Assembly: GCF_018613835.1 (NCBI RefSeq)
Contig: NZ_JAGGPM010000041.1
Coordinates: forward strand, 1 to 59,121
Reading direction: 5' to 3'
Length of the DNA: 59,121 nt
DNA from: Arthrobacter sp. ISL-5
GTDB lineage: Bacteria > Actinomycetota > Actinomycetes > Actinomycetales > Micrococcaceae
Below are positions 37,027-47,252 of the stretch, in pieces (the stretch's first letter is position 1; each line of letters starts with the position of its first letter). Below the pieces are notes generated by a model, which was not told the DNA's origin, did not search any database, and saw nothing but the letters and a program-made list of their open reading frames with translations. The position numbers were made by a program, and so were the translations under genes.

Positions 37027-38753
37027 GCGGAGACCTCCTCTGCGAGCAGGGACGTGGCCGCCTGGCGCTGGATGGCCTTGAGCCGGTGCATGACGTCGTT
37101 GGTTCCTCTGCCGAAGTAATCGTGCAGTGTGCGGTACTCCCGGAAAAGCTCGTCGTACGCGGCAGCGTTCTCCGGGACCGGGGTGTACACGGCGCCCGGG
37201 GCGGAGCCCATGGCGTCCGCGGCTGCCCGGATGTCCGGGTACCTGCCGGCGGCGACGGCGGCGTGGATGGCCGAGCCCAGCGCCGGTCCCTGGGTGGAGC
37301 CGATGGTGGAGAGCTGCAGCCCGGTGATGTCGGCGTAGATCTGCATCAGGAGCTTGTTCTTCAGCAGCCCGCCGGCGACGATGAACTCCTTCACCGGCAC
37401 GCCGGAGTCGCGGAAGGCGTCCACGATGGTGCGGGTGCCGAAGGCCGTGGCCTCCAGGAGTGCCCGGTACGTGTCTTCGGGGCGGGTGGCCAGGGTCTGG
37501 CCCACCACCACACCGGACAGCTCGTGGTCCACCAGCACCGAGCGGTTGCCGGAGTGCCAGTCCAGGGCGATCAGGCCGTGCTCACCGATCGCCTGGCCGG
37601 AAGCCAGCTCGGTGAGGTATTCGTGGATGCCCAGCCCCGCAGCGGCCGCGGCCTGGTGGTATTCCGGCGGAACGCCGTACTTCGTGAACCAGCCGAAGAT
37701 GTCCCCCACGCCGGACTGGCCGGCTTCGTAGCCCCAGAGTCCGTCGACGATTCCGCCGTCGACCACTCCGCACATGCCGGGCACTTCGCGCAGTTCCGTC
37801 CCGTTCATGACGTGGCAGGTGGACGTGCCCATGATGGCCACGAGCTGGCCCGGTTCCACCGCCTTGGCCGCCGGTGCGGTGACGTGGGCGTCCACGTTGC
37901 CCACGGCCACAGCGATCCCTTCCGGCAGCCCGGTCCAGGCAGCGGCCTCGGCGGTCAGGAAGCCCGCGGCGTCGCCGAGCCGGCCGATGGTGTGGTCCAG
38001 CTTGGCGCTCACGAAGTCCTTGAACTGCGGGTTCAGCGCGGCCAGGAAGTCCTCGGAGGGATACTTCCCGTCCTGGTAGATGCCCTTGTACCCGGCCGTG
38101 CAGGCGTTGCGGACGTAGTTGCCGCATAGCTGCCAGACAATCCAGTCCGCGGCCTCCACCCAATGGTCCATTTCCGTATAGGCTTCCGGGTCTTCCTCCA
38201 GCAGCTGGAGCCCCTTGGCGAACTCCCATTCGGAGGAGATCAGCCCGCCGTAGCGCGGCAGCCAGGTCTCGCCCAGTTCCGCGGCCAGGGCGTTGATCCG
38301 GTCCGCCTGCCCCTGCGCGGCGTGGTGGCGCCACAGCTTGACGTAGGCGTGCGGCCGGTTGGCGAAGCCGGGCACTTCATTCAGCGGCGTGCCGTCAGCC
38401 TTCACCGGCACCATGGTGCACGCGGTGAAGTCAGTGGCGATCCCGACCACGGCTGACGGGTCGATCCCGGCGTCCGCGATCGCCGCCGGCACAGCGTTCC
38501 GGAGCACGTCCCGGTAGTCGTTCGGCACCTGAAGTGCCCAGTCGCCGGGAAGGCGGGTGCCGCCGTCGGCCGCAACATCGGCCGGAAGCGCCTCGGTGAC
38601 CACCGCATGCGGATAGTCGAACACCCCGCTGCCGAGTTCCTTGCCGTCGCGGACCCGGACCACCACGGCGCGGCCCGACAGGGTGCCGTAGTCCACCCCG
38701 ATGACGTAGTTTTCGCTGCCGGGGTTGAAACCGGTGTCATCACTGGATTGCAT
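37023..38753 (-). CDS. araB: L-ribulokinase
   Basis: 576 residues. FGGY-family kinase: N-terminal VIGVDYGTLSGRAVVV, IATDFTACTMVPV, GNVDAHVTAPAA, ALDWHSGNRSVL and C-terminal FIVAGGLLKNKLLMQIYAD. Phosphorylates L-ribulose. The ATG at 38753 is chosen because GGAGG lies 8 nt upstream; the frame to 38852 would run through the promoter. First gene of araBDA; a LacI-type operator sits inside its promoter. Confidence 0.96.
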   Translation of the reverse strand: MQSSDDTGFNPGSENYVIGVDYGTLSGRAVVVRVRDGKELGSGVFDYPHAVVTEALPADVAADGGTRLPGDWALQVPNDYRDVLRNAVPAAIADAGIDPSAVVGIATDFTACTMVPVKADGTPLNEVPGFANRPHAYVKLWRHHAAQGQADRINALAAELGETWLPRYGGLISSEWEFAKGLQLLEEDPEAYTEMDHWVEAADWIVWQLCGNYVRNACTAGYKGIYQDGKYPSEDFLAALNPQFKDFVSAKLDHTIGRLGDAAGFLTAEAAAWTGLPEGIAVAVGNVDAHVTAPAAKAVEPGQLVAIMGTSTCHVMNGTELREVPGMCGVVDGGIVDGLWGYEAGQSGVGDIFGWFTKYGVPPEYHQAAAAAGLGIHEYLTELASGQAIGEHGLIALDWHSGNRSVLVDHELSGVVVGQTLATRPEDTYRALLEATAFGTRTIVDAFRDSGVPVKEFIVAGGLLKNKLLMQIYADITGLQLSTIGSTQGPALGSAIHAAVAAGRYPDIRAAADAMGSAPGAVYTPVPENAAAYDELFREYRTLHDYFGRGTNDVMHRLKAIQRQAATSLLAEEVSA

Positions 38754-38822
38754 GCTAAAAACCTCCATCCGGGAGGTGCTGGCCCCTATGCCCGGTATCG
38801 AAAACGTAAAAGATTCTCTTAG

Positions 38823-38852
38823 ATTGTGAACGCTAACATATCTACGCGTCAA
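38823..38852 (-). promoter_or_regulatory. araB promoter with internal LacI-type operator
   Basis: Minus strand: -35 TTGACG (38847-38852), 18-nt spacer, -10 CACAAT (38823-38828). The 14-bp operator TGTTAGCGTTCACA (38825-38838) fills the end of the spacer and the -10 box. The same boxes, spacing and operator recur at 47429-47458 in front of the arabinose-type ABC transporter. Confidence 0.75.
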
Positions 38853-38922
38853 GCATTGGCGGCGCCCAATTTTAAGGCGCTCAGGCCGCGCTGTTCCCTC
38901 CGCCCACCCCGTCGCACCAATG

Positions 38923-38960
38923 GGGCAGGGGCCCCGCCCTGCTGGGCGGAGCCCCTGCCC
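38923..38960 (-). terminator. terminator after the secreted GH43 gene
   Basis: Arms of 17 bp (38923-38939 and 38944-38960) pair with one mismatch around a TGCT loop, 48 nt after the GH43 stop codon and before the araB promoter. This very GC-rich hairpin should isolate the two transcripts. Confidence 0.75.
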
Positions 38961-39008
38961 TTCCAGGCATCTGGGTCCTTCTTGCGTCAGGTACTTCCCC
39001 GTGCCGCC

Positions 39009-41249
39009 TTAGCCGAGCTGGCTGTGAAGGCGCTCCAGCTCCGTCTTGGTAACGGGCAGGACAGTGCCGTGGCGCGGCGCACGAGGCAGTTCGTAGTTGC
39101 TCGCGAGCTTCCAGTCGGGGTTCTCGAGACTGGTACTTTCCAGGGGGATGTAGCCGCGGCCGCCAAACTCATCCACGAAGAGGTAATACTTCTCTTCGGT
39201 GTTTGATTTGAAGACGGTCGGCCCCTCCACGCCGCCGGTCCCGGCGTTCTTGCCGATGCAGTTGGCCATCAGGGACCAGTTGCGCGGGTTCGTGGCCGGC
39301 AGATCGACGGCCAGCAGATCGGTGGACTTCTCCTGCATGATGTCGAGGCAACCGGAGACCCGGGCCTCGTCCTTGGTGAACCGGTAATAGGTGTTGCCCT
39401 CCTTGATAACTGTGGAGTCGATGACCGAATCACCCGGGTCGTTCCAGACCTTGGCTTCGCTGAACGTCCGGAAGTCGCGCGTGGTGGAGTACATCATCTT
39501 GTTGTGGGTGCCGCCGGAGTGGTTGGGGTCGTTGTCGGCGTAGATCTTGGAAGCCCAGTAGACGACGTAGGCCCCGATTTTCTCGTCGTAGTGGGCTTCC
39601 GGCGCCCAGGTGTTCCCTGCCGTGTCCGGAGAGACCTTCACGTGCCGCTGCCCGGACCAGTTCACAAGGTCCGTTGACTCCCAGACTTCCAGGTACCGGC
39701 TGCCTTGGCGCTGGGAGGCGTCCCACGAGGTTCCGCTGCCGATGGAGAGGTCGGTGGCGATCATGTAGAACTTGTCGCCTTCCGGAGAGCGGATGACGAA
39801 GGGGTCCCGCAGGCCCTTTGTGCCAAGACCGGATTTCACCACGGGCTGTCCGCCGTTGAGTTCGTCCCACTTGAGCGCGTCATTGCCCCGGCTGGCGGCC
39901 ATGAAGATGTTCTCTCCGGCGATGTCGTTGCCGGTGAAATACGCGAAGGCGTATCCTTCCTTGGCCTCCGCCTTGGGCAGCGGAAGGACGGCGACGCGAA
40001 AAGTCCTCTTCGTCTTGGCCTTGCCGTAGCTGACGAACGCGTGGAGGTTGAGCCGGGCAGGCTCGCTGCCGTAGGCCGGCCGCGTGACCTCGCCGGTGGC
40101 GGTGATGACGGACTCGTCTCCCGATGCCCAAACCACGCTGGTCCCGTGCCGGCCGTTCGTGGGCAGGGTGATGTTGCCGCGGATTCCCCCGGCATCCCAC
40201 ACGTTCAGGGCGGCTGCGGCCTCGCTGACTTTCTGCTCGCCGCTGATGTCTTCGAGGACGGTTACGGTGAAGGTCTTCGAAGCCGATGCCTCACCGGAAG
40301 TGGCCGTGGCCGTCAGCGTCACGGCCGCGTTTCCCGTCCCGTAAGCGGGACGCGTGACGGCGCCCTTGGACGAGACTGTCCCTTCGTTCGAGGACGACCA
40401 GGTGTAGGCCGACCCGTTGGGCCCGGTGAGGGGCAGGGCCAGGTCGGCGGTAACGGCGCTGGTGTCCCCGAGCGAGAGATCCTGCAGATCGAGGGCCACC
40501 TTCTCTTCCGGGGAGACGTAGCCGAGCTCGCGCACTTCAGCCGCCGAGAGGGCACGGTTGTAGATGCGGAAGTCGCGGACCTGCCCCTTCAGGTACTTGT
40601 CTCCGCTGTAGACCGATCGTCCCAGGTAGTTGGCCGTTGTGCTTCCGCCGCCGATGCTGCCGGGGGTGATGGTGACTCCGCTCCTGCGGGCCACTTCGAC
40701 GCCGTCCTCGTACAGGACGGCGGTGCCGCCGGCGAGGGTGTAGGTGATGGTCTTCCAGGCGCCTCGCGCCAGGTCCCTGCCGGCATTGGCAGTCTGCTCC
40801 GTTGACCAGTTACCGCTGGCGATCGAGGTGCGGTACGAGTTGCCGGTGGTGAACAGATAGCCGTTTCCGGTGCCGTTGCTGGTATTGCCGAGTCCCCAAA
40901 TGAAATAGGGGGTGGCCTGATCCGAAGCGAGCTTCACGTCCGTCGAGACGGTGATGGAGTCGAGGCCCCGCATGACGTCGTTGGGAAGGCGGACATGGGC
41001 GTTGGTGCCGCCGAGCTGCAGGCCTTCATCACCCAGGCGGCTGGCGTCGCCGCTGATCGCGCCGTTGCGTCCGTTTCCGGAGGTGTCTTCGGCAACGGTT
41101 CCGGTCGGTTCGGTCAGGTTGTATTTGAGGACCAGGCCGTCGTCAATGGCGGCCTGGGCGGGGGCGCCGGCGGCGAGGCCACCAAGAACAAGGGCAGCCG
41201 CTGTAAGGACTGCCGGCCCGGTGCGGGATCTAAGTGGAATTAGGGGCAT
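39009..41249 (-). CDS. secreted GH43 arabinan-active enzyme with LamG and Ig-like domains
   Basis: 746 residues. Signal peptide ending APAQA; LamG/concanavalin-like domain (about 36-242; LKYNLTEPTGTVAEDTSGNG, FRIYNRALSAAEVREL); two bacterial Ig-like repeats (about 250-425), each with a TR-PAYG-type strand; then a five-bladed GH43 domain with Asp482 (GLRDPFVI), Asp611 (VIDSTVI) and Glu675 (GVEGPTVF). It is probably an extracellular arabinanase or arabinofuranosidase. It lies downstream of the GH127 and GH51 genes on the same strand, 119 nt after GH127. Confidence 0.88.
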   Translation of the reverse strand: MPLIPLRSRTGPAVLTAAALVLGGLAAGAPAQAAIDDGLVLKYNLTEPTGTVAEDTSGNGRNGAISGDASRLGDEGLQLGGTNAHVRLPNDVMRGLDSITVSTDVKLASDQATPYFIWGLGNTSNGTGNGYLFTTGNSYRTSIASGNWSTEQTANAGRDLARGAWKTITYTLAGGTAVLYEDGVEVARRSGVTITPGSIGGGSTTANYLGRSVYSGDKYLKGQVRDFRIYNRALSAAEVRELGYVSPEEKVALDLQDLSLGDTSAVTADLALPLTGPNGSAYTWSSSNEGTVSSKGAVTRPAYGTGNAAVTLTATATSGEASASKTFTVTVLEDISGEQKVSEAAAALNVWDAGGIRGNITLPTNGRHGTSVVWASGDESVITATGEVTRPAYGSEPARLNLHAFVSYGKAKTKRTFRVAVLPLPKAEAKEGYAFAYFTGNDIAGENIFMAASRGNDALKWDELNGGQPVVKSGLGTKGLRDPFVIRSPEGDKFYMIATDLSIGSGTSWDASQRQGSRYLEVWESTDLVNWSGQRHVKVSPDTAGNTWAPEAHYDEKIGAYVVYWASKIYADNDPNHSGGTHNKMMYSTTRDFRTFSEAKVWNDPGDSVIDSTVIKEGNTYYRFTKDEARVSGCLDIMQEKSTDLLAVDLPATNPRNWSLMANCIGKNAGTGGVEGPTVFKSNTEEKYYLFVDEFGGRGYIPLESTSLENPDWKLASNYELPRAPRHGTVLPVTKTELERLHSQLG

Positions 41250-41368
41250 GGATGATGCTTTCGTTAGGGCGGCAACGGCGCCGCGGTTGACGGGTCTTGG
41301 GGGCAGGCCCTGGGGCCTTGGGAAGCCGCAGCTGCGCGGCCCGGTTCAGGAGATTATGAGATCAGTAG

Positions 41369-44300
41369 TCAGGAGGTCAGCCTGACGATGAGGGCCTGCG
41401 CACCGCTCACCAGGATGTCCTGGAGGGCCTGGTTGTCCAGGCTGCGCCCGGCGAAGTCGAGGTACTGCTTCAGGTACCGCACAGCCTTTGCAGTGGATTT
41501 CTCCGCGAGTGCTTTCCGGGCGGCTTCCAGCCGGGCGCCGAGCATCGCGTGCGCCTCGGCTGTCATGGTGCCGGCGGTGCGGGCTGCATCCGCAACGGCC
41601 TGGAGGTCATCGATCTCGCCGGCCGGAGTCGTGAAGGCTGCGCGCTGGGCACACCGGTAGATGCGGTCGGCGTCAGCTTGGGAAAGGGCGCCCTCGATGA
41701 TCCACGTGCTGTTCACCTGGGCGACGCGCTTCAGCAGTTCAGGCTTGTTCACGAAGGAAGCGGCGTCCCAGACGTCGTCGAGCAGGGTGGTCTTGTTGGC
41801 CCGTGCGGGGTTGGTCACGCCGGAATCCACGCCGCCAAACACGACTTTCGGCTCATTGCGCCGGAAGTATGAGTGGAATGCGTCCGCCGTTCCTTCGAGG
41901 AAGGGCGCCAGCTCAACGCCGGACAGGGTGAAGTGCAGTGGCTTGCCGGCAACCGGCTGCACGGCCGGGGCGAGGTCTCCGTTGAGCTTGGCCGTAGCGT
42001 ACAGACTGAACGGCAGGAAGGTAGTGCGGCTGTCCCGTGCCACCAGGTGCACAGGTCCGTACATCAACGTCTGGACTCTCGGGTCGTCCAGGGCCCTTTC
42101 GGCACGGAGCGTGAACGGCATGTCAATCTCTACAGAGTCGCCGCTCTTCCACGCCCTGGGAATGTTGAGGTAGGTGCCGGGTACCGCCTGTCCGTCGACT
42201 GGGGTTCCGTTGACGCGGACGGTGAAGCCTGCCGTCGCCCATGCCGGAACTCTCAGCCGCAGTTCGAACTGGCCGTCGCCGGCGACCGTAAGTTTCGACC
42301 GCTGCTCGAGCGGATATGTGGTCTCCTGCGTCACTGTTAGGTTCTTGTCCGCCCAGTTGAGCTCGGAGGGAATATAGAGGTTCACGTACAGTGCGCTGTT
42401 GTCCTCGGCAGTGAAGTACACCGAATCCTGGTACTTCGTGGCCGACTCCATGCCGGTGCCTTCGCAGCAGGTGGTCCCGTTCTTCGGGGTGAAGTCGCGG
42501 ACTGCGCCAGGCTGAAGGCCGATGAAGTAGGTCGCAAGCGGCAGCTCCGCGCTGTCCTGGTCCTGCTTCGAGCCAAGCACCTGGTTCAGGAGCGCGCGTT
42601 CGTAGTAGTCCATGTATGCGGGGTTCTGCTCCTTGAAGAACAGTTCGCGGGAGAGCTTGAGCATGTTGTAGGCGCAGCAGGTTTCGGCGTCCGTGTCATG
42701 CAGCGTGCTCGCAATCTGGTTGGGCGCCTTCCAGAATTCGGTCTGGCTTGTTCCGCCGATGCTGTAGGTTCGCGTGCCTGCGATCATGCCCCAGAAGTTG
42801 CGGGCGGACCTGAGGTACCTCTCATCGGCGGTCTTGTTGTACATGAGCATCAGCCCGGTGAAGATCGGGATGTGCTGGTTGGCGTGGAGGCCGGTGAGGA
42901 CGTCCTTGTTGGCGGCACACGCGTCGATGAGGGAGTCGAGATCGAAGTATTTGGCGAGTTCCAGGTGCTCCGGTTTGCGGGAGTGCCCGTGGGTCTCAAG
43001 GATGGCTTCCACGATGCCGCCGAACTCGCCGCTGGAGAAGATCCCCCACATGCGCTGGCGGACGGCCGGGGTGAGCCTGCTGAGCCGCGAGTGCATCCAG
43101 TCACAGAGGCCGACCGCCAGGTCAAGGGCCTTCGGTTCCTTCGTGGCCGTGTACGCATCCAGCAGGCCTTTGAGGATCTTGTGCGCGGTGTAGTACGGGG
43201 CCCAGACACGGTAGTAGTCAGGGGTGGTCCTGCTCTCGAGTTCGATGAACTGCGTTTCGGGGTAGGCCGCGAGGAACCCGGGGTGGCTGGGCAGGCCCCA
43301 GGTGCGCCGCAGGGTGGCGTGACGGCCCTTTCCGGACGCGTCGGCCAGTGTCGACCCGCTGGTCTCGCTGCAGGCGATGGAAATGACGTCCCCGCCGCCT
43401 GCCGAGGTGGCGGACGCGCGCGTCCCGGCCAGCTCTCCGATCTGCCCCGCGGTCAGCGCCGCTGACCAGATGTTGACGTCCTGGTACCCGCCCGCGTAAG
43501 TCGGGTCGTTGTACTGGGAACGGCCCAGCCACACGTTGCCCAGGCTCCCCAGCATCGCGGGGGTCAAGGTCATGGCGGAGTTTTGGCCGACGCGCTGGCC
43601 ATTGACGTACAGTGTGCCCGTCCCGCCGTCGAGCGTGACCGCAACATGGCTCCATTCGTTGACCGGCAACGGCGAGGAACCCACGATCGTCTGTTCGCCG
43701 CCCGCGAAGTTCCGCGTGATGGCGAACCGGGGAAGCCCGCTGCCGTCGCGCGGCGTCAGGAAGGCGTAGGTCCTGGTGTCATTTCCGAAGTCGAATATCC
43801 GCGCCCGGTTTCGCTGCCGCTGTGGGGCGCACCCATGCTGCGAACGTCATACTGTGAAGCCCGTCGACCGATCCCGGAGGCAGCTGACCGTAGAGATAGG
43901 ACCCCCGGGCCAGCTCGACGGCGGAAGCGGAAACCCGGCCGGTTGTTGCCTGGACGGAGGGATCCTGCGAGAGCGACTGCCGGCATTCGTGGAGCGAGGA
44001 GACCAGGTTCTGCAGCTTCGTCCCGAACACCTCCTCCCCGGTGCTGGCATAGGCCTGGGCCAGCATGGACATATGGTGCCCGGTGAAATGACCCCTCAGG
44101 TTCCCGTTCGCTTCGCCGTCGAGGCCTTCCCACCCGCCGGCCGGCAGGGGCGTTACGCCGGCAATCGGCCGGAGGCCGGCGTTGGCCCGGAAAACATTGA
44201 TGTAGCGGCGTTCGTCGTAGCCCCGGGCGAAGTTGAGGATCAAGTCGCGCTTCCGGGCGAAGACTCCGGGGCCCAGCGCGACGTCTGAAAGTTTGAAGGG

Positions 44301-44456
44301 GCGAAGGGCAAGCGCGGCGGTAACGCCGCCGGTGGCTGGCAGGGGCCCCTGTGCGGCGGCTGCCGTGGCCGCGGTTGCAAGCGAGGGGAGCCATGGAAGC
44401 GCCGCTGCGGCCGCTCCAAGCCTGAGGATATTGCGCCTGGATACTGGATTCGTCAT
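41369..44456 (-). pseudogene. GH127 (DUF1680) beta-L-arabinofuranosidase, frameshifted
   Basis: The N-terminal part (44456 to 43779) has a Tat signal (VSRRNILRLGAAAAAL) and the DUF1680 start FKLSDVALGPGVFARKRDLI, then stops at TGA 43779. The C-terminal part continues in another frame to 41369. Joining them with one extra base near 43793-43808 restores an unbroken product of about 1028 residues: the LamG strand PTAAAKPGA continues as IFDFGNDTRTYAFLTP. Catalytic and zinc residues remain: SQTEFWKAP (acid/base Glu), DAETCCAYN (Glu and Cys ligands) and TTCCEGTG (nucleophile Cys pair). A LamG domain is inserted in the catalytic region. A sequencing error is as likely as real inactivation. The start at 44456 has GGAG 5 nt upstream. 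Confidence 0.85.
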
Positions 44457-44502
44457 TGGATCTCCGATACGTTGTCGCGGGCTGCCGCGGAAGTAGGGCA
44501 AG

Positions 44503-44540
44503 ACAGGTGGCCCGGCCGGCTCGCCAGCCGGGCCACCTGT
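44503..44540 (-). terminator. hairpin between GH51 and GH127 genes
   Basis: Perfect 14-bp inverted repeat (44503-44516 with 44527-44540), beginning ACAGGTGGCCCGGC. It starts 22 nt after the GH51 stop codon and ends 47 nt upstream of the GH127 start, so it is a terminator or attenuator inside the cluster. Confidence 0.7.
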
Positions 44541-44561
44541 GGTCAAGCCCGGGTTACGTTC

Positions 44562-47105
44562 CTATTTGCGTGTGCTGCCGTCGGTAAGCCGGATGAAGGT
44601 CACCGAATTGGGCTCGAAGGTGTAGGTGAACTTCGGCCCTGCCCCGTTGAAAGCGCTCGCCGCGGAGGCGAGGTTCTGCCCGTCCGCAGTCTCGGTGAGC
44701 GTCGTCACGGCAGCGGTGGCGGCAATGTTGGCTGCGCCTGTGACGCTGACGTCCACGGGAGTCCGCTCAGCCGAGGTGTTGACCACCTTGACGATGGTGT
44801 CGCCTGATTTTGCGTCCTTGGTGACCACGGAGTAGATGGGATCGGCCGGCGTATCGTCCACCGTGCCCCACAGGACGTTGTCCAGGTACAGCTTGGCGGT
44901 GCGCCCGGTGACCTCGATGCGGATGTCGTATTCGTGTCCGGTTTGGATCACAGTGTTCTTTTCCAGGACATTCGTCTTGCCGCCGTTGACGGCTTTCTCG
45001 ACGACGGACTTCGAGTTGTTCCAGCCGCCCAGGTTCCACCAGAAGTAGTTTCCGGTGTCCTTGACTCCGAAGGAGACGAGGAACCCTTCCGAGCCCGCCA
45101 GCTTTGTTGCCTTGGTGTTGAGCGTGTAGTTGCTCCAGTCGGCATTTCCGGCCGTCACCATGGTGTTCTGGGCGGTGGTGCTTGACTGCACGTAGGCGCC
45201 GTCCTGGATGGACCAGGATCCGGTGCCGTTGCCGGTCCACGCCGCAGCCGTTCCGGAGAAGTCATCGCTGAACAGTGTTGCGCCGTCGTTGCCGGTCACC
45301 TGGACGTCGTCATAGCGGGCGGACGTGGCCCAGGTGGACAGCCCGATCTTGCCTGCAATCGGAGCCACGGTCGAGGCCGGGTTTTCCTGGGTGCTCGGCA
45401 CCACCTGCGTGCCGACGTTGTTCATGAACAGCTTCTGGACCTCGTAGTTGGGGGTGGTCCGGACGGACGTTCCGTTGAAGAACATCATGTCCGGGCTCCA
45501 CTGCGTGTTGGCCTCATTCGCGATCAGCGGCGCGTAGGACGCCATCTTGACCACATCTGCGTTCCGCTCGAGGCCGGTCATGTACGAAGCTTCCGCGAGG
45601 GCGTTGAAGGGTTTGTTTCCACGGGAGGCGTACTCGCCAAGGAAGACCTTGTAGCTGTTGCGGTCGTAGGAGTCGTAGCGGTGGTTGTTGTTCAGGAACC
45701 AGGACGGTTCGTTGTAATAGTGCTCGTCGACGAGGTCGACGCCCGTGTCAGCGTTGAACTTGGCGAGGTCGTCGAATTCGGGACCCTGGCTGAACGGCCC
45801 CGTGTTTCCGATGATCTTGATCTCGGGGTGGGCGGCCCTGACGGCGTTGTAGAACTGGGTGAAGTATTGCTTGAACTCGGGCTTGTACTCCTCGTTGCCC
45901 AGGCCGATGCGGTCCAGGTTGTAGGGCTCAGGGTGGCCGTATGCGATGCGCTTTGCGCCCCACTCGGTGCTGGCGTCGCCGTTGGCGAATTCGATGAGGT
46001 CGAGCGTGTCCTGGATGTAGCGGTCAAGGGTGGCCTGGTCGGGAGCGGACTTGTTGTCTCCACAGCCCGTGACACCCACGGGAACCACCGGCACAGGGAC
46101 TGCGCCCATGTCCTCTGCCCACTGGAAGTACTCCATGTAGCCGAGGCCGTACGTCTGGTTGTAGCCCCAGAAGTTCCGGTTCGCCGGGCGCTGCTCCACC
46201 GGCCCGATGGTGTCCTTCCACTGGTACGTGCGGGCGCGCGTGTAGTTGGGGGCTGAATAGGTGTCATAGCTTCCGGTGTTGACGATGCAGCCGCCCGGGA
46301 AGCGCAGGAATCCGGGCTTCAGGTCTGCGATCTTTTCGGCGAGGTCCTTACGAAGGCCGTTTGCCCTGCCGTTCCACGTGTCCTGGGGAAACAGCGAAAT
46401 CATGTCGAGCCGGACCGTTCCGGTTCCCTGAACGACTGTCGCCAGCCGGCCCGCTCCGGTGGAGGACTTGGGCGACAACGTCAGATGGTACTTGGCCCAG
46501 TTGTCACCCTTGATTTTGATCGTGGCGGTGGCCAGACGGGTGCCTTCCGGTGTCTCCAGCGTTACGGCAAGGCTTGTACCGGCGGGGTTGGACGTGCGTG
46601 CCCAGACTGAGTAGTTGTATTTCTTGTGCGCCTCGAGCTTCTGCCCGGCGTTCCAGCCGCTGTTGCGGACGCCGACACCGGCGGCGCCGCCTGCGCCGGC
46701 GCTGACGGCGTCGATCTGCAGGTAGTTCCGGTTGTTCTCGTTCAGGCGATTGCCGTCATTGACGACGGCGACTGTTCCGTCGCTGCCCCGCCTGAGAGTT
46801 TCCCAGGCGGTCATGGGCGTGTAGGTGCGGTTGTCCCCGGAGTTGAATTCAAACGACCGGTTCTGGACGAGTTCGGCGTAAATGCCGCCGTCGGCGCCCT
46901 GGTTGATGTCCTCGTAGAAGGCCCCGTACATGGTGGGATCGATCGAAGGCCCGGTCTCGGCGGCATTGATGTTGATGGTTCGGTTGGTTGCTGTCTCTGC
47001 ATTGGCGCCCAGCGCCGGGGCCAGTGACAGCATCGCTGCTGCCAGTGATCCGGCAAGCGCCATGGTGCAGGCCCGCTTTGCGGGACTTGGGGATTTCGAT
47101 GGCAT
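44562..47105 (-). CDS. secreted alpha-L-arabinofuranosidase (GH51)
   Basis: 847 residues with a signal peptide (MALAGSLAAAMLSLAPALGANA), so extracellular, unlike abfA. A carbohydrate-binding-like domain (about 85-240) precedes the TIM barrel with acid/base Glu405 (GLGNEEYKP) and nucleophile Glu491 (VFLGEYAS). The C-terminal beta-sandwich is split by a concanavalin-like domain (about 588-768; GLSTWATSARYDDVQV, NYFWWNLGGWNNS) and resumes at PIYSVVTKDAKSGDT. It removes arabinofuranosyl side groups from arabinan or arabinoxylan. First gene of the GH51-GH127-GH43 cluster, with an operator about 135 nt upstream. Confidence 0.9.
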   Translation of the reverse strand: MPSKSPSPAKRACTMALAGSLAAAMLSLAPALGANAETATNRTININAAETGPSIDPTMYGAFYEDINQGADGGIYAELVQNRSFEFNSGDNRTYTPMTAWETLRRGSDGTVAVVNDGNRLNENNRNYLQIDAVSAGAGGAAGVGVRNSGWNAGQKLEAHKKYNYSVWARTSNPAGTSLAVTLETPEGTRLATATIKIKGDNWAKYHLTLSPKSSTGAGRLATVVQGTGTVRLDMISLFPQDTWNGRANGLRKDLAEKIADLKPGFLRFPGGCIVNTGSYDTYSAPNYTRARTYQWKDTIGPVEQRPANRNFWGYNQTYGLGYMEYFQWAEDMGAVPVPVVPVGVTGCGDNKSAPDQATLDRYIQDTLDLIEFANGDASTEWGAKRIAYGHPEPYNLDRIGLGNEEYKPEFKQYFTQFYNAVRAAHPEIKIIGNTGPFSQGPEFDDLAKFNADTGVDLVDEHYYNEPSWFLNNNHRYDSYDRNSYKVFLGEYASRGNKPFNALAEASYMTGLERNADVVKMASYAPLIANEANTQWSPDMMFFNGTSVRTTPNYEVQKLFMNNVGTQVVPSTQENPASTVAPIAGKIGLSTWATSARYDDVQVTGNDGATLFSDDFSGTAAAWTGNGTGSWSIQDGAYVQSSTTAQNTMVTAGNADWSNYTLNTKATKLAGSEGFLVSFGVKDTGNYFWWNLGGWNNSKSVVEKAVNGGKTNVLEKNTVIQTGHEYDIRIEVTGRTAKLYLDNVLWGTVDDTPADPIYSVVTKDAKSGDTIVKVVNTSAERTPVDVSVTGAANIAATAAVTTLTETADGQNLASAASAFNGAGPKFTYTFEPNSVTFIRLTDGSTRK

Positions 47106-47238
47106 GGAAGAGATGGCCTTTCTCCATTGAACGGTCCGCCGGCTCGCCGGCGCAGCTCAGGCAAGGCGGCCGCCGACAGTTTCGCAGGATGCAAAACCGT
47201 CCCCGGGCGTGGCCGCCGGTGAATGGGTAAACAAAAGC

Positions 47239-47252
47239 TGTTAACGCTAACA
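47239..47252 (-). promoter_or_regulatory. LacI-type operator upstream of secreted GH51
   Basis: TGTTAACGCTAACA on the plus strand (TGTTAGCGTTAACA on the minus strand), 13 of 14 positions identical to the operators at araB and the sugar transporter. No strong -35/-10 pair is visible around it. Confidence 0.65.
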
